From Propionibacteriaceae bacterium (lineage in GTDB: Bacteria; Actinomycetota; Actinomycetes; Propionibacteriales; Propionibacteriaceae): a stretch of DNA of 64,000 nucleotides. The position numbers were made by a program, and so were the translations under genes. Below the pieces are notes generated by a model. That model did not search any database and was not told the DNA's origin. It worked only from the letters and a program-made list of their open reading frames with translations. Below, piece by piece: positions 17,030 to 29,977 of this stretch. Positions within the stretch are counted from its first letter, which is position 1, and each line of letters opens with the position of its first letter. The stretch spans positions 20,906 to 84,905 of the forward strand of contig JAPUEL010000029.1 of assembly GCA_027492545.1 (NCBI GenBank). Reading direction: 5' to 3'.

Positions 17030-18540
17030 CGGTTGCCTTCCTTGACCTGCGGGGCGGGATCCTCGACTCCGACGACGGCCATCGTCTGCGTGGCGGTCTC
17101 GTCAGCCATCGCCAGCACCGGCCGCGGCACGAAGCCGAACACGATGAGGAGGATGAGGAGCGGCGCCACGACGGCCTTCTCGCGGATGCTGAGGTCGTGG
17201 GTGACATGCGTGGCGACCTGGTCCGTCACCGGCCCGGTCATCGTGGTCTTGTACATGCGCAGCACGTACACCGCGGCCAGCACCATGCCGAGCGTGATGA
17301 CGGCGGTGTGGATCGGGTACCGCTGCCAGGCGCCTGCCATGACCAGGAACTCCGAGACGAAGCTGCCCATGCCCGGCAAGGCAAGGGCGGACAGGCCGGA
17401 CATCAGGAGCACGCCGGTCAGGACGGGCGCCACCTTCTGCACGCCGCCGAAGGCGTCGATGTGCTGCGAGCCGCGGCGCCTGATCATGAACCCGACGACG
17501 AGGAACAGCGCCGCCGTCGAGAGGCCGTGGTTGAGCATGTAGAAGATCGAGCCGCTGATCGACGGGGTGGTCAGCGCGAAGATACCGAACACCATGAAGC
17601 CGAAGTGGCTGATCGAGGTGTAGGACACCAGGCGGAGGAGGTCCGTGGCGCCGAACGCCATGAACGCGCCGTACAGGACCGAGACGATGGCCCACACCAG
17701 GATCACCGGGGTGGCCCACTGGGTGGCCTCGGGGAACGCGGTCAGGCAGATCTTCAGCATGCCGAAGGTGCCGATCTTGTCCAGGACGCCGACGAGCAGC
17801 GTCGAGGTGCCCGGCGTTGCCTGCTCGGCCGTGTCCGGCAGCCAGGTGTGCAGGCCCGCCATCGGCGCCTTCACCGCGAAGGCGATGAAGAAGCCGAGGA
17901 ACAGCCATCTGCCCATGTCGGTGCTCATCTCGGCGCCGACGAGGTCATTGATGAGGAAGCTGGGGCTCCCCGCCTCCGCCGTGACCGCATAGACGCCCGC
18001 GACAGCGACCAGCATCACCAGTCCGCCGGCCAGCGAGTACAGCAGGAACTTCATCGCCGCGGCACCCCGCCTCGGGCCGCCGAAGCCGCCGATGAGGAAG
18101 TAGGTCGGGATGAGCGTGGCCTCGAAGGCAACGTAGAACAGCAGGATGTCGGAGGCCATGAACACGAACAGGGCGAACGACTGCATCATGAGCGCGAGCG
18201 CGAAGAACGTGGATGTGCCCCAGCGCGCCTCCGGCGCGTCGCCGACGTGCCACTCGGCGAGCAGCACCACGGGCACGAGGATGACGGTCATCAGCACGAG
18301 GATGGCGCCCATGCCGTCGAGGTCCAGCGCGTAGTGCGCGCCGATCTGCGGGATCCAGGCGATCTCCTCCGCCAGCGGAACCCCCTGGGACTGCAGCACG
18401 ACGGCGAGGACGCCCAGGACCGCGGTGGTGAGAGCGACGCCGTAGCCGATCAGCCGTCCGGCAGGGCCCTTGACGACGAACAGCACGAGGGCACCCAGCA
18501 AGGGGACCAGGGCGAGGATGGTCAGTAGTGGCAATGGCAT
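17026..18540 (-). CDS. nuoM: NADH-quinone oxidoreductase subunit M
   Basis: A 504-residue antiporter-like proton-pumping subunit. LLFYVAFEATLIPTYFLIG carries the conserved Glu; KAPMAGLHTWLPDTAEQA and RLVSYTSISHFGFMVFG hold the conserved Lys/His-rich helices. ATG start, 18 nt after the nuoL stop with AGGGAGAAT upstream; 4-nt overlap with nuoN. Confidence 0.95.
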   Translation of the reverse strand: MPLPLLTILALVPLLGALVLFVVKGPAGRLIGYGVALTTAVLGVLAVVLQSQGVPLAEEIAWIPQIGAHYALDLDGMGAILVLMTVILVPVVLLAEWHVGDAPEARWGTSTFFALALMMQSFALFVFMASDILLFYVAFEATLIPTYFLIGGFGGPRRGAAAMKFLLYSLAGGLVMLVAVAGVYAVTAEAGSPSFLINDLVGAEMSTDMGRWLFLGFFIAFAVKAPMAGLHTWLPDTAEQATPGTSTLLVGVLDKIGTFGMLKICLTAFPEATQWATPVILVWAIVSVLYGAFMAFGATDLLRLVSYTSISHFGFMVFGIFALTTPSISGSIFYMLNHGLSTAALFLVVGFMIRRRGSQHIDAFGGVQKVAPVLTGVLLMSGLSALALPGMGSFVSEFLVMAGAWQRYPIHTAVITLGMVLAAVYVLRMYKTTMTGPVTDQVATHVTHDLSIREKAVVAPLLILLIVFGFVPRPVLAMADETATQTMAVVGVEDPAPQVKEGNR

Positions 18541-18558
18541 GTCTTTTCCGATTCTCCC

Positions 18559-20460
18559 TTAGCCCAGCTGCCCGAGGATCACGACGCCGGCGAGCACGAT
18601 GACCCCGACGCCGAGGATGAGGCCGTAGCTGCGCACGTAGCCGTTCTGGCCCTTCCGCAGCCAGGCACCCAGCCCGGTGGCGAGGCTCGCGCTGCCCATG
18701 GCGGCGCCGTCGACGGTGCCCCGGTCCAGCCAGGCCAGGCCCGCGGACAGGCCCTTGGCCGGCCGGACGACGGCGTACTCGTTGAACGCGTCGCCGTACA
18801 GGTCGTTGCGGCCCGCGAGGACCAGCGGGTTGGCGGTGGCCGGCGCGTCGACGGGGATGTCCCGGCGGTGCAGCAGCCATCCGATGGTGACGCCGACGGC
18901 GACCACTGCGAGGGTGATCAGGCCGACGGGGGTGAAGGTGAACAGGCTCGTCTCGTGCGGGTGCTGCCCGGTCGAGTCCTCGAGCCAGCCCTGGATCCAG
19001 CCGTTCATGAAGAGCCCGGCGACGATCGACAGCACGGCGAGCACGATGAGCGGCACGGTCATGACCAGCGGCGACTCGTGCGGGTGCACGTCCTTCTCCC
19101 AGCGCTTGGCGCCGAAGAAGGTCATCATCATGAGACGAGTCATGTAGTACGCGGTCACGCCGGCGCCCAGCAGCGCCAGAACCCCGATGATGGTGTTCTC
19201 GTGGAACGCGGCCTCGATGATGTGGTCCTTCGAGTAGAAGCCCGAGGTGAACGGGAACCCGATGATGGCCAGGTAGCCCATCGCGAACGTGTAGAACGTG
19301 ATGCGCATGCTCTTGGCCAGCGCGCCGTAGTGGCGCATGTTCACGTCGTCGTTCATGCCGTGCATGACAGACCCGGCGCCGAGGAACATGTTGGCCTTGA
19401 AGAAGCCGTGCGTCAGCAGGTGGAAGATCGCGAACGAGGCGCCCGCGGGGCCGAGGCCCGCGGCCAGCATCATGTAGCCGATCTGCGACATGGTGGAGCC
19501 GGCGAGCACCTTCTTGATGTCGTCCTTCGACGAGCCGATCCAGGCGCCCGCGAGCAACGTCACCGTGCCGACGATCGCCACCGCGGTGGTGGCCACCTCG
19601 GTCTGCGCGTAGATGGCGTTGGAGCGGACCACGAGGTAGACGCCGGCGGTCACCATGGTGGCCGCGTGGATGAGGGCCGACACCGGGGTGGGGCCCTCCA
19701 TGGCGTCGAGCAGCCAGGACTGCAGCGGGACCTGGGCGGACTTGCCGCAGGCGCCGAGCAGCAGGAGCATGCCGATGATGGTGGCCCACACGGGGTCGAG
19801 CGACTCCGCGCCGGCGTTGACGTCGGCGAAGTTCACGCTGCCGAACATGGCCAGCATGGTGAAGATGGCCATGCTGAGGCCGAGGTCGCCGACGCGGTTG
19901 ACGATGAACGCCTTGTTGCCTGCCGCGGCCGCCGAGGGCTTGTGCGCCCAGAAGGAGATGAGCAGGAACGAGGCCAGGCCCACGCCCTCCCAGCCGAGGA
20001 ACAGCACCAGGTAGTTGTTGGCCAACACCAGGGTCAGCATGGCGGCGATGAAGAGGTTGAGGTACGCGAAGAACCGGCGGCGGCGGTCGTCGTGGGCCAT
20101 GTAGCCGATCGAATACACGTGGATGAGCGAGCCCACCCCGGTGATCAGCAGCACGAAGAGGATCGACAGCGGATCGACCAGCAGGCCGAACTCGATCGAC
20201 CACGCGCCGGTGGCGATCCACTCGTAGACGCTCACGTCGATGTGGCGGGCGTCCTCCGGGCTGCCGAGCAGCTGCACGAACAGCAGCAGGCCCAGCACGA
20301 ACGAGACGATCGGGGCGAGGGTGGCCAGGAGATGGCCCCAGGGGTCGGTCAGCTTCCCTGCCAGCAGCAGGAACGCGGCGCTGGCGAGCGGAATGGCGAT
20401 GAGCAGCCACGCCATGGCGCCGGACCCGGACAGGGCGGACACGGATTCGAGGAGTTGCAC
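18559..20460 (-). CDS. nuoL: NADH-quinone oxidoreductase subunit L
   Basis: The largest antiporter-like subunit (633 aa). Markers: YSIGYMAHDDRRRRFFAYLN, VLFLGWEGVGLASFLLISFW, KSAQVPLQSWLLDAMEGPTP and VLAGSTMSQIGYMMLAAG. The C-terminal half contains the long lateral helix region and a final membrane anchor. GTG start 12 nt after the nuoK stop, with AAGGGG upstream. Confidence 0.95.
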   Translation of the reverse strand: MQLLESVSALSGSGAMAWLLIAIPLASAAFLLLAGKLTDPWGHLLATLAPIVSFVLGLLLFVQLLGSPEDARHIDVSVYEWIATGAWSIEFGLLVDPLSILFVLLITGVGSLIHVYSIGYMAHDDRRRRFFAYLNLFIAAMLTLVLANNYLVLFLGWEGVGLASFLLISFWAHKPSAAAAGNKAFIVNRVGDLGLSMAIFTMLAMFGSVNFADVNAGAESLDPVWATIIGMLLLLGACGKSAQVPLQSWLLDAMEGPTPVSALIHAATMVTAGVYLVVRSNAIYAQTEVATTAVAIVGTVTLLAGAWIGSSKDDIKKVLAGSTMSQIGYMMLAAGLGPAGASFAIFHLLTHGFFKANMFLGAGSVMHGMNDDVNMRHYGALAKSMRITFYTFAMGYLAIIGFPFTSGFYSKDHIIEAAFHENTIIGVLALLGAGVTAYYMTRLMMMTFFGAKRWEKDVHPHESPLVMTVPLIVLAVLSIVAGLFMNGWIQGWLEDSTGQHPHETSLFTFTPVGLITLAVVAVGVTIGWLLHRRDIPVDAPATANPLVLAGRNDLYGDAFNEYAVVRPAKGLSAGLAWLDRGTVDGAAMGSASLATGLGAWLRKGQNGYVRSYGLILGVGVIVLAGVVILGQLG

Positions 20461-20472
20461 GCTTCTAGCCCC

Positions 20473-20772
20473 TTAGAACTTCATCAGGTTGGCGTCGTCG
20501 ACCGAGGCCGAGCGGCGGGCACGATACACGGCCACGATGATCGCGAGACCCACCACGACCTCGGCCGCCGCCACCACCATCACGAAGAACGCCGCGATGA
20601 GGCCGTCGAGGTTGCCGTGGTAGTTGGCGAACGCGACGAACGCCAGGTTCGTGGCGTTGAGCATGAGCTCGATGCTCATGAAGGCGATGATCGCGTTGCG
20701 GCGCAGCAGGAATCCCGCGACACCGATCGCGAAGAGGATCGCCGAGAGAACGAGGTAGCCCTCCGGGTTCAT
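20473..20772 (-). CDS. nuoK: NADH-quinone oxidoreductase subunit K
   Basis: A 99-residue subunit with three membrane helices. [20 protein letters not shown] carries the conserved Glu in helix 2, and [17 protein letters not shown] the second Glu in helix 3, both part of the E-channel. The ATG overlaps the nuoJ stop (ATGA). Longer frames upstream are shadows. Confidence 0.95.
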   Translation of the reverse strand: MNPEGYLVLSAILFAIGVAGFLLRRNAIIAFMSIELMLNATNLAFVAFANYHGNLDGLIAAFFVMVVAAAEVVVGLAIIVAVYRARRSASVDDANLMKF

Positions 20773-21590
20773 TCGTCGTCTCCTTCGATCTCGTCGGTCT
20801 TGCCGGCGATGGCGGCGTAGGCGGAGGTGGTGGGCGCCCGGAGCTCGTTCACGTCGACGATCACGCCGCGCATGGCCAGGGTCTTGGACACCGACTTCTC
20901 GGCGATCGTCCCGTCGGGCAGCAGCGCGGGCGTGGAGATGGCGTTGTGCCGGGCGAACACGCCGGAGCTGGGCAGCGGGCCGGGGTGCACGCCGTCCTCG
21001 GCGTAGGCCCGCACGCGCTCCTGCAGGGACTCGATCTGGGTGGCCTTCTTCGTGAGCTGCTCGCCGTGGGCCAGGATCATGGCGCCGACGGCGGCCGTGA
21101 TGAGCAGGGCCGCGGTGGCCTCGAAGATGAACACGTACCGCGAGAACAGCAGCGCGGCCAACGACGGGATGTTGCCGCCGTGCTCGGCGTTGGCCTCCGT
21201 GAGGCCTGCGGGGGCCCCGCTGACGGCGAACTGCCCGACGCCGAGGATCAGCAGCCCGCCGAGGCCGATGGCCACGAGGATCGCCGAGACGCGGTGCCCG
21301 CGGATGGTCTCGACCACCGAGTCGGTGGAGTCGACGCCGACGAGCATGACCACGAACAGGAAGAGCATGAGGATGGCGCCCGTGTACACGATGATCTGAA
21401 TCACGAACAGGAACGGCGCGTCGTTGGCGGCGTAGAGCACGGCCAGGCTGACCATGACGCCGGCCATCCAGATGGCCGAGTGGACGGGCTTGCGCGAGAG
21501 CAGGAGCCCGAGCGCGCACACCACCGCGATGGGTGCGCAGACCCAGAAGGCCACCTCACCGGCGGTCACCAGCGGGATCAAGGGCATCAT
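20769..21590 (-). CDS. nuoJ: NADH-quinone oxidoreductase subunit J
   Basis: A 273-residue subunit: five helices in the first 170 residues, including [20 protein letters not shown], the conserved pi-bulge helix with the Tyr-Thr-Gly motif. The C-terminal 100 residues are a soluble extension ([20 protein letters not shown] onward), common in actinobacterial NuoJ. ATG overlaps the nuoI stop by 4 nt. Confidence 0.94.
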   Translation of the reverse strand: MMPLIPLVTAGEVAFWVCAPIAVVCALGLLLSRKPVHSAIWMAGVMVSLAVLYAANDAPFLFVIQIIVYTGAILMLFLFVVMLVGVDSTDSVVETIRGHRVSAILVAIGLGGLLILGVGQFAVSGAPAGLTEANAEHGGNIPSLAALLFSRYVFIFEATAALLITAAVGAMILAHGEQLTKKATQIESLQERVRAYAEDGVHPGPLPSSGVFARHNAISTPALLPDGTIAEKSVSKTLAMRGVIVDVNELRAPTTSAYAAIAGKTDEIEGDDE

Positions 21591-22144
21591 TGGGCTGCTC
21601 CTGTGGTTGCGGCGGTGCGGGTGTCCGGCTTGCCGGTCTCCGGGAGGCCGAGGAAGTAGGCCTGCTCGTCGTGTCCGAGCCGGCGCGGGTGCGGGGGCTG
21701 CTCCATGCCGCTGAGCAGCGGGGCCAGCAGGTCCTGCTTCTCGTAGATCAGCTTGGTGCGCGAGTCGTCCGAGATCTTGAACTCGTTGGTCATGGTCAGG
21801 GCGCGCGTCGGGCACGCCTCGATGCACAGACCGCAGAAGATGCAGCGCAGGTAGTTGATCTGGTAGACGCGGCCGTAGCGCTCGCCGGGTGAGTAGCGGT
21901 CGTCGTCGGTGTTGTCGGCACCCTCGACGTAGATCGCGTCAGCCGGGCACGCCCAGGCGCACAGCTCGCAGCCCACGCACTTCTCCAGGCCGTCGGGCCA
22001 GCGGTTGAGCTGGTGCCGGCCGTGGAAGCGAGGCATGGTGACCTTCTCCGCGCCCTTCTTGTGCGGGTACGACTGGGTGAAGGTCTTACGGAAGATCGTG
22101 TTGAACGTGACACCGAAGCCGGCCCACGGATCGAGCAGTCCCAT
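21587..22144 (-). CDS. nuoI: NADH-quinone oxidoreductase subunit I
   Basis: A 185-residue subunit holding clusters N6a and N6b: [12 protein letters not shown] and [12 protein letters not shown]. An amphipathic N-terminal stretch precedes [18 protein letters not shown]. The C-terminus adds about 60 residues with no motifs. Its ATG overlaps the nuoH stop by one base. Full-length counterpart of the NuoI-like gene at 8172-8501. Confidence 0.95.
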   Translation of the reverse strand: MGLLDPWAGFGVTFNTIFRKTFTQSYPHKKGAEKVTMPRFHGRHQLNRWPDGLEKCVGCELCAWACPADAIYVEGADNTDDDRYSPGERYGRVYQINYLRCIFCGLCIEACPTRALTMTNEFKISDDSRTKLIYEKQDLLAPLLSGMEQPPHPRRLGHDEQAYFLGLPETGKPDTRTAATTGAAQ

Positions 22145-23466
22145 CAGGATTCCTTCCCTTCGGTGGCGGCAGGACCAGCCGGCTCGGCCTCGTCCCCACG
22201 CCCGGAGACGACGCCCGCGAACTCGGGCAGGATCTGGCCGGCGCGCGGCGGCGTCGGGTACCCGCCGGCGAACGCGTCGAAGATCTCCGGCTCGTCACCG
22301 GCCTCCGCGAGCTCGGGCTCGTCGGCGACGTCGCTCCTCCCGCCGAAGATGAGGTACACCACGGCCACCAGGGCCACCGCCAGGCCGATGGTGTAGCCGG
22401 GTGCCACCGCGATCATGAGGATCCACACCAGCGAGATGGGGATGAGGCCCTTCCAGCCGAGGTTCATGAACTGGTCGTACCGGAAGCGCGGCAGCGTGCC
22501 ACGCAGCCAGACGAACACCGAGATCAGCAGCTGGACCTTGAGGAAGAAGAACACGGGGCCGAGCCACGGGTTGTTCATGAACGGGATCAGGTTGAGCGGC
22601 CACGGCGGCAGGTAGCCGCCGAGGAACAGCGTGGTGGCGACGGCCGACACGGTGGCCATGTTGATGTACTCGGCCAGGAAGAACATCGCGTAGCGGAAGC
22701 CGGAGTACTCGGTGAGGTAGCCGGAGACCAGCTCCGACTCGCACTCGGGCAGGTCGAACGGCGCGCGGTTGGTCTCGCCCACCATGGCGATGGCGTAGAT
22801 GATGAAGGAGGGGAACAGCAGGATGGCGTACCAGCCGGTGATCCCCGGGTCGAACGTCGTGTCGGTGAAGGGCACCCTGAAGAGGATGGTCTGCTTCTGC
22901 GCCTCGACGATCTGCGAGGTAGACATGGACCCGGCCTGCAGGAACACCGCCACCATGGACAGGCCCATGGCGATCTCGTAGGAGATCATCTGCGCGGTGG
23001 AGCGGATCGAGCCGAGGAACGAGTAGGTGGAGTTACCCGCCCACCCGGCCAGGACGATGCCGTAGATGCCGATGGAGGCCACCGCGAGGATGAACAGCGT
23101 GGCCACCGGCAGGTCCGTGACCTGCAGCCTGGTGGTGACGCCGAACATCTCCACCTCACCGCCGAACGGGATGACCGTCCAGGTGGTGAACGCCGCGACA
23201 CCGGTGAGGATGGGGGCCAGGTTGAACACCCACTTGTCGGCGTTCTTGGGCCGGAAGTCCTCCTTGACCAGGAGCTTCGCGCCGTCAGCCAGCGCCTGCC
23301 CCAGGCCGAAGGGCCCGTTCATGATGGGGCCGAGGCGGTGCTGCATCTTCCCGACGAGGCGGCGCTCGTACCAGACGTTGAAGATGGTCCAGACCAGGAG
23401 GATAACGAACAGCGCCACCACCTTGATCAGGATCAGCCACCAGGGGTCCTGGAAGAAGATGTTCAT
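22144..23466 (-). CDS. nuoH: NADH-quinone oxidoreductase subunit H
   Basis: A 440-residue membrane subunit at the quinone site. [40 protein letters not shown] loop ([13 protein letters not shown]) and [13 protein letters not shown] helix ([14 protein letters not shown]) are diagnostic. The last 70 residues form a hydrophilic Glu/Pro-rich tail after [23 protein letters not shown] 2 nt after the nuoG stop. Confidence 0.95.
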   Translation of the reverse strand: MNIFFQDPWWLILIKVVALFVILLVWTIFNVWYERRLVGKMQHRLGPIMNGPFGLGQALADGAKLLVKEDFRPKNADKWVFNLAPILTGVAAFTTWTVIPFGGEVEMFGVTTRLQVTDLPVATLFILAVASIGIYGIVLAGWAGNSTYSFLGSIRSTAQMISYEIAMGLSMVAVFLQAGSMSTSQIVEAQKQTILFRVPFTDTTFDPGITGWYAILLFPSFIIYAIAMVGETNRAPFDLPECESELVSGYLTEYSGFRYAMFFLAEYINMATVSAVATTLFLGGYLPPWPLNLIPFMNNPWLGPVFFFLKVQLLISVFVWLRGTLPRFRYDQFMNLGWKGLIPISLVWILMIAVAPGYTIGLAVALVAVVYLIFGGRSDVADEPELAEAGDEPEIFDAFAGGYPTPPRAGQILPEFAGVVSGRGDEAEPAGPAATEGKES

Positions 23467-23468
23467 GC

Positions 23469-25877
23469 TCAGGCTCCTTCATCCACAGAGACGGCCGCGA
23501 CCGCGGCGGGGGCGCCGGGCGTCGCGGGGAGGCGATCCACGCTGTTGGGGTTCAGCGGAACCCAGACCACGTCGTCGACCATGCCAGGGGTGACCTCCAC
23601 GGGGAGGATGACGGCCACGCCGCCCGCCTCGACGGTGGCCACCTCGCCGAGGCCGAGGCGCTCGGCCGTGGCGGCGGACACCCGGGCGACGGCGGGTCGG
23701 GCCGTGGCCCGGAGCGCCAGCTCGAAGTCGTTGCCCTGCGAGGCGTCGAGCAGCTCGCGCCACCCGGCCAGGCGGATGCCGCCGTCGGACGGGGCCGCCG
23801 GCACCGTGGTGGGCGTCGCGGTGTGCTGACCCTCCCAGGCACCGAGCTCGATGAGGTCGGCGTAGGCCTGCTTCGAGGCGCGGAATCCGAGGCTGGAGCC
23901 CATCGCGTCGGCGAGGGCTGCCAGGATCCTCAGGTCCGTCATGGGCGAGGTGATGTTCTTGTTGACCACCCGCACGCGCCCGTGGCGATGCTCCCAGTTG
24001 AGGAAGTGGCCGGACTGCTCCTCGAGCAGCGCCGCGGGGAAGACCACGTCCGCGCGCTCGGTGACCAGCGATAGCCGCTGTTCGATGCTGACCACGAACT
24101 CCGCCTTCTCCAGGCCGGCGAGCGCGGCGGCGGGATCGGCGAGGTCCGCCGGGTCCACGCCGGCCACGACCAGCGCCTTGAGGGTCCCGGCCGCGGCGGC
24201 GGCGAACTGCTCGTCCGCGGCCAGGCCGTCGTCGGAGGGCAGCGAGGCGAGTCCCCAGTGCGAGGCCACGTCCACGCGGGCCGTGGCGTCGCCGACGGGG
24301 CGGCCACCGGGCAGGAGGCCGGGGAGGCAGCCCGCCTCGACGGCGCCGACGTCGCCGGCGCGGCGCGGGATCCACGCCAGCCGGGCGCCGCTGGCGTCCG
24401 CGAGGGCCGAGACGGCGCTCAGCAGGCCGGGGACGGTGGCTGCCCGCTCCCCCACCAGGAGCACGGTGCCGGCGTCGAGGCCGGGGAGCGCGTCAAGCGC
24501 AGCGATCTCGCCGCCAGGCGCCACAGGCACGACGGTGGCGGAGAGCTTCTCGGAGCCGCGCGACGCGAACGGCGCCAGCGTGGTGACCTTGAGCCGGTTG
24601 CGGCGCACGGCCTTGCGGAGGCGGAGGAACACGATCGGGGACTCGTCCTCGGGCTCGAAGCTCACGAGGACCACCTGGGAGGCGGCCTCGAGGTCCGAGT
24701 ACGTCACCGACTGCGCGAGCGGGCGGCCGGCGACCCGGGCCGCGAGGAAGGCGGCCTCCTCCGCGGAGGCGGGGCGGGACCGGAAGTCGACGCTGTTGGT
24801 GCCCAGGACGGCGCGCGCGAACTTGGCGTACCCGTAGGCGGCCTCGACGGTCAGCCGGCCGCCGGTCTGCACGCCGACGGAGGCGCCGGCGGCCTGGAGG
24901 CCGTGGACGGCCGCGTCGATGGCCTCGGGCCAGGACGCCGGCTGCAGCACGCCGTCGCGGCGGACCAGCGGGTGCGTGACCCGGTCGTCGCCGCGGCTGT
25001 ACATGAAGCCGAAGCGGCCCTTGTCGCAGCTCCACTCCTCGTTGACCTCGGGGTTCGCCGAGGCGAGGCGGCGCTTGACCTGATGGTGGCGCTGATCGGC
25101 GCGCAGCTCGCAGCCGGAGGCGCAGTGCTCGCAGGTCACCGTGGTCGACACCAGGTCGAAGGGGCGGGCCTGGAACCGGTAGGCGGCCGAGGTCAGCGCG
25201 CCGACGGGGCAGATCTGCACCACGTTGCCGGAGAAGTACGAGTCGTAGGGGTCCTGCTCGTAGGTGCCGATCTGCTGGAGCGCGCCGCGCTCCACCAGGG
25301 CGATGAACGGATCACCGGAGATCTGCTCCGAGAACCGGGTGCAGCGGGCGCACAGCACGCAGCGCTCACGGTCGAGCAGGATCTGCGCGGAGATGCTGAC
25401 GGGCTTGGGGAAGGTGCGCTTGAGCTCGCGGAAGCGGCTCTCGCCCGGGCCGTGCGAGAGCGCCTGGTTCTGCAGGGGGCACTCGCCGCCCTTGTCGCAG
25501 ATGGGGCAGTCGAGCGGATGGTTGATCAGCAGCAGCTCCAGCATGCCCACCTGCGCCTTCTTGGCAACGGGCGAGCTGACCTGGGTGTTGACCTTCATCC
25601 CCTCGGCCACCGGCATGGTGCAGGAGGCCTGCGGCTTGGGGAACCCGCGACCGTTGCCGGCGTCGGGGATGTCCACCATGCACTGGCGGCAGGCGCCGAC
25701 CGGGTCGAGGAGCGGGTGGTCGCAGAAGCGCGGGATGGCGGTGCCGATCATCTCGGCGGCGCGGATGATGAGCGTGCCCTTCGGGACGCTCACCTGGGTG
25801 CCGTCGATGGTCAGGGTGACCAGGTCCGGCTTCGGCGCAACCTCTTCGCCTGTCGTCGTCTTGGTGTCGACGCTCAT
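23469..25877 (-). CDS. nuoG: NADH-quinone oxidoreductase subunit G
   Basis: An 802-residue iron-sulphur subunit. N-terminal [2Fe-2S] domain ([20 protein letters not shown]), [27 protein letters not shown] with a distal CPVGAL, and a CEHCASGC...SCDKGRFGF set that would bind the extra cluster N7. The rest is a degenerate molybdopterin oxidoreductase fold. ATG at 25877 overlaps the nuoF stop by 4 nt; longer upstream frames run through nuoF and are not real. Confidence 0.94.
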   Translation of the reverse strand: MSVDTKTTTGEEVAPKPDLVTLTIDGTQVSVPKGTLIIRAAEMIGTAIPRFCDHPLLDPVGACRQCMVDIPDAGNGRGFPKPQASCTMPVAEGMKVNTQVSSPVAKKAQVGMLELLLINHPLDCPICDKGGECPLQNQALSHGPGESRFRELKRTFPKPVSISAQILLDRERCVLCARCTRFSEQISGDPFIALVERGALQQIGTYEQDPYDSYFSGNVVQICPVGALTSAAYRFQARPFDLVSTTVTCEHCASGCELRADQRHHQVKRRLASANPEVNEEWSCDKGRFGFMYSRGDDRVTHPLVRRDGVLQPASWPEAIDAAVHGLQAAGASVGVQTGGRLTVEAAYGYAKFARAVLGTNSVDFRSRPASAEEAAFLAARVAGRPLAQSVTYSDLEAASQVVLVSFEPEDESPIVFLRLRKAVRRNRLKVTTLAPFASRGSEKLSATVVPVAPGGEIAALDALPGLDAGTVLLVGERAATVPGLLSAVSALADASGARLAWIPRRAGDVGAVEAGCLPGLLPGGRPVGDATARVDVASHWGLASLPSDDGLAADEQFAAAAAGTLKALVVAGVDPADLADPAAALAGLEKAEFVVSIEQRLSLVTERADVVFPAALLEEQSGHFLNWEHRHGRVRVVNKNITSPMTDLRILAALADAMGSSLGFRASKQAYADLIELGAWEGQHTATPTTVPAAPSDGGIRLAGWRELLDASQGNDFELALRATARPAVARVSAATAERLGLGEVATVEAGGVAVILPVEVTPGMVDDVVWVPLNPNSVDRLPATPGAPAAVAAVSVDEGA

Positions 25878-27187
25878 CGGTGCGCTCCTTCCGCGGCGAA
25901 CAGCGCGCTCTTCTCGTACGGGAACAGCTCCCAGGCCGGCGTGTGGTACCCCTGCTCGAACTCGGCCCTGAAGTGCTTGACCGCGCTGGTCACGCAGGCG
26001 ACGGCGCCGTCGGCGAGCGCGCAGAAGGAGCGGCCGCCGATGTTGTCGCAGATGTCGAGCATCTTGTCGACGTCGCCCTCGACCGCGGTGCCGGCCTCGA
26101 ACTTCATGAGCATCTGCACCAACCACCACGAACCCTCGCGGCAGGGGGTGCACTTGCCGCAGGACTCGTGCTTGTAGAACTCGACGAACCGCAGCGTGGT
26201 GCGCACGATGGAGGTGGTCTCGTCGAAGACCTGCAGCGCCTTGGTGCCCAGCATGCTGCCGGCGCCCGCCATGCCCTCGTAGTCGAGGGGCAGGTCGAGG
26301 TGTTCGGCGGTGAGGATGGGCGTCGACGAGCCTCCAGGGGTGAAGAACTTGAGCTCGCGCCCCCCGCGGATGCCGCCGGAGAGCTCCAGCAGCTGCCGCA
26401 TGGTGATGCCCATCGGCGCCTCGAACTGGCCCGGCCGGGCCACGTGGCCGGACAGGGAGTAGAGCGTGAAGCCGCTCGACTTCTCCGAGCCCATGGACTT
26501 GAACCAGTCTGAGCCGTTGGCCAGGATCGCCGGGACCGACGCGATGGACTCGACGTTGTTGATCACAGTGGGCGAGGCGTACAGGCCCGCGACGGCGGGG
26601 AACGGCGGGCGGAGGCGCGGCTGTCCCCGTCGGCCCTCGAGCGAGTCGAGCAGTGCCGTCTCCTCGCCGCAGATGTAGGCGCCGGCGCCGGCGTGGACGA
26701 TGATGTCCAGGTCGTAGCCGGTGCCCAGGATGTTCTTGCCGAGGTAGCCGGCGGCGTAAGCCTCACGCACCGCCTGCTGCAGGCGCCGGATGACGTGCAG
26801 CACCTCGCCGCGACAGTAGATGAACGCGGTGTGCCCGTTGATGGCGTAGGACGAGATGATCACGCCCTCCACCAGGGTGTGGGGCGTGGCGAGCATGAGC
26901 GGCATGTCCTTGCAGGTGCCTGGCTCCGACTCGTCGGCGTTGACCACGAGGTACTTCGGGTTGGGGTTGTCCTGCGGCACGAAGGACCACTTCATGCCCG
27001 TGGGGAAGCCCGCGCCGCCGCGGCCGCGGAGGTTGGCCTCCTTGACCAGGTTGACCACCTCGACGGGCTGCATCGCGAGCGCCTTGCGTAGCGCGCGGTA
27101 GCCGCCGGTGGCCTCGTAGCGCGACAGCTTCCACGAGTTGTCCTCGCCCCATTGGGCGGACAGGACAGGGGTCAGCAGATCGGTCAC
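25874..27187 (-). CDS. nuoF: NADH-quinone oxidoreductase subunit F
   Basis: The 437-residue NADH- and FMN-binding subunit. GRGGAGFPTGMKWSFVP is the nucleotide site, GAGAYICGEETALLDSLEG the FMN region and ESCGKCTPCREGSWW the N3 [4Fe-4S] ligands. Its presence shows that the main complex oxidises NADH, unlike ferredoxin-type 11-subunit versions. ATG overlaps the nuoE stop by 4 nt. Confidence 0.95.
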   Translation of the reverse strand: MTDLLTPVLSAQWGEDNSWKLSRYEATGGYRALRKALAMQPVEVVNLVKEANLRGRGGAGFPTGMKWSFVPQDNPNPKYLVVNADESEPGTCKDMPLMLATPHTLVEGVIISSYAINGHTAFIYCRGEVLHVIRRLQQAVREAYAAGYLGKNILGTGYDLDIIVHAGAGAYICGEETALLDSLEGRRGQPRLRPPFPAVAGLYASPTVINNVESIASVPAILANGSDWFKSMGSEKSSGFTLYSLSGHVARPGQFEAPMGITMRQLLELSGGIRGGRELKFFTPGGSSTPILTAEHLDLPLDYEGMAGAGSMLGTKALQVFDETTSIVRTTLRFVEFYKHESCGKCTPCREGSWWLVQMLMKFEAGTAVEGDVDKMLDICDNIGGRSFCALADGAVACVTSAVKHFRAEFEQGYHTPAWELFPYEKSALFAAEGAHR

Positions 27188-27932
27188 TTGGCGGCCTCCG
27201 GCTTCTGAGCTGCCTTGGCGGCCACCGGCTTGGCGGCCGTCGGAGCGGACCAGTTGTTCTCACGGGCGATCTCGCGGCCCAGCAGCGACGCGGGACCGGC
27301 AGAGGGGCCCTCGTCGGCGCGGCCGTCGGGGAACCCGGCGAGGACGCGCTCGGCCTCGCGCCACGACGTGAGGGTGGCGCCGCGCGGCGACACGACCTCC
27401 TCACCTGCCATCAGCTTGTCGAGCAGGTCGTCGAGCTTGGCGGGGTCCATGTTGTCGAAGAACTCCCAGTTGACCATCGCGACGGGCGCGAAGTCGCAGG
27501 CGGCGTTGCACTCCAGCCGCTCGAGGGAGACCTGGCCGTCCGGCGTGGTCTGGTTCTCGTCGATGCCCAGGCGCTTCTTGGCACGGTCCAGGAGGATGTC
27601 GCCGCCCATGACGGCACACAGGGCGGTGGTGCAGACGCCCACGTGGTGGGTGCCGGCGGGGCGCCTCTTGTACATGGTGTAGAACGTGGCCACGCCGGAG
27701 ACCTGGGCGGTGGTGATGCCCAGCACGTCCGCGCAGACCTCGATGCCCCGGGGGCTGACGCGGCCGTCGACCGACTGCACCAGGTGCAGCATCGGCAGCA
27801 GCGCCGAACGGGGCTGCGGGTACCGGGCGGCCAGCTGGCGGAGCTCGTCGATCGTGGTGTCGTCGATGTTGGTCGACTGATCCGAGTAGTCCACCGAGCC
27901 GGACTCGGGGAAGTTGCTGGCAAAGTGGCCGC

Positions 27933-27936
<4 letters not shown>
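27184..27936 (-). CDS. nuoE: NADH-quinone oxidoreductase subunit E
   Basis: A 250-residue thioredoxin-fold [2Fe-2S] subunit. [20 protein letters not shown], ligands in CTTALC and [14 protein letters not shown]. The C-terminal Ala/Pro/Lys-rich tail (about 50 residues) is an extension without motifs. The ATG at 27936 overlaps the nuoD stop by 4 nt. Confidence 0.94.
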
Positions 27937-29281
<1,345 letters not shown>

Positions 29282-29282
<1 letters not shown>

Positions 29283-29977
29283 CAGGAGTAGTCCCTCCGG
29301 TTGTCGGGAGCGGGTACCTTGGCGCCCTTGTACTCGACGTCGACGCCGCCGAGCGGGTAGTCCTTGCGCTGCGGGTGGCCCTTCCAGTCGTCGGGCATGA
29401 GGATGCGGGTCAGCGAGGGGTGGCCGTCGAAGACGATGCCGAACATGTCCCACGCCTCGCGCTCGTGGTAGTCCACCATCGGGTAGGTGGCCACCACGGA
29501 GGGGATGTGCGGGTCCTCCTCGGGGCAGGAGACCTCGAGCCGCACGCGACGGTTGTGGGTGTAGCTCAGCAGGTGGTAGACCGCGTGCAGCTCGGCGCCC
29601 TTCTCCTGCGGGTAGTGCACGCCGGAGACCGAGACGCACACCTCGAACCGGAGGTGGGCGTCGTCGCGGAACTGCCGCACCACGTCGGGCAGCTGCTCCC
29701 TGGGCACGTAGATGGTCAGCTCGCCGCGGTCCAACAGCACGCGGGCGTCGGCGAGCGCCGGCATCAGCTCCAGCGCGCGGTCGTGGATGTCGTCGAAGGG
29801 CTCGCCGAAGGGCCCCTCGGAGCGGCCGGGCATCACGAGCTCGCGGGTGAGGCCGCCGTAGCCGGACGTGTCGCCGGAGCCGCGCGACCACATGCCCTCG
29901 GTCCGGGCGAAGACGGGCTGGGAGGCCGGCGCCGCCGCCTGGGCCGGCAGGTTCTGCTCGGGCTGGGTCTCGCTCAT
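29282..29977 (-). CDS. nuoC: NADH-quinone oxidoreductase subunit C
   Basis: A 231-residue 30-kDa subunit. Core motif [20 protein letters not shown] near residues 173-192, then [16 protein letters not shown]. The first 45 residues are low complexity. ATG overlaps the nuoB stop by 4 nt. Confidence 0.95.
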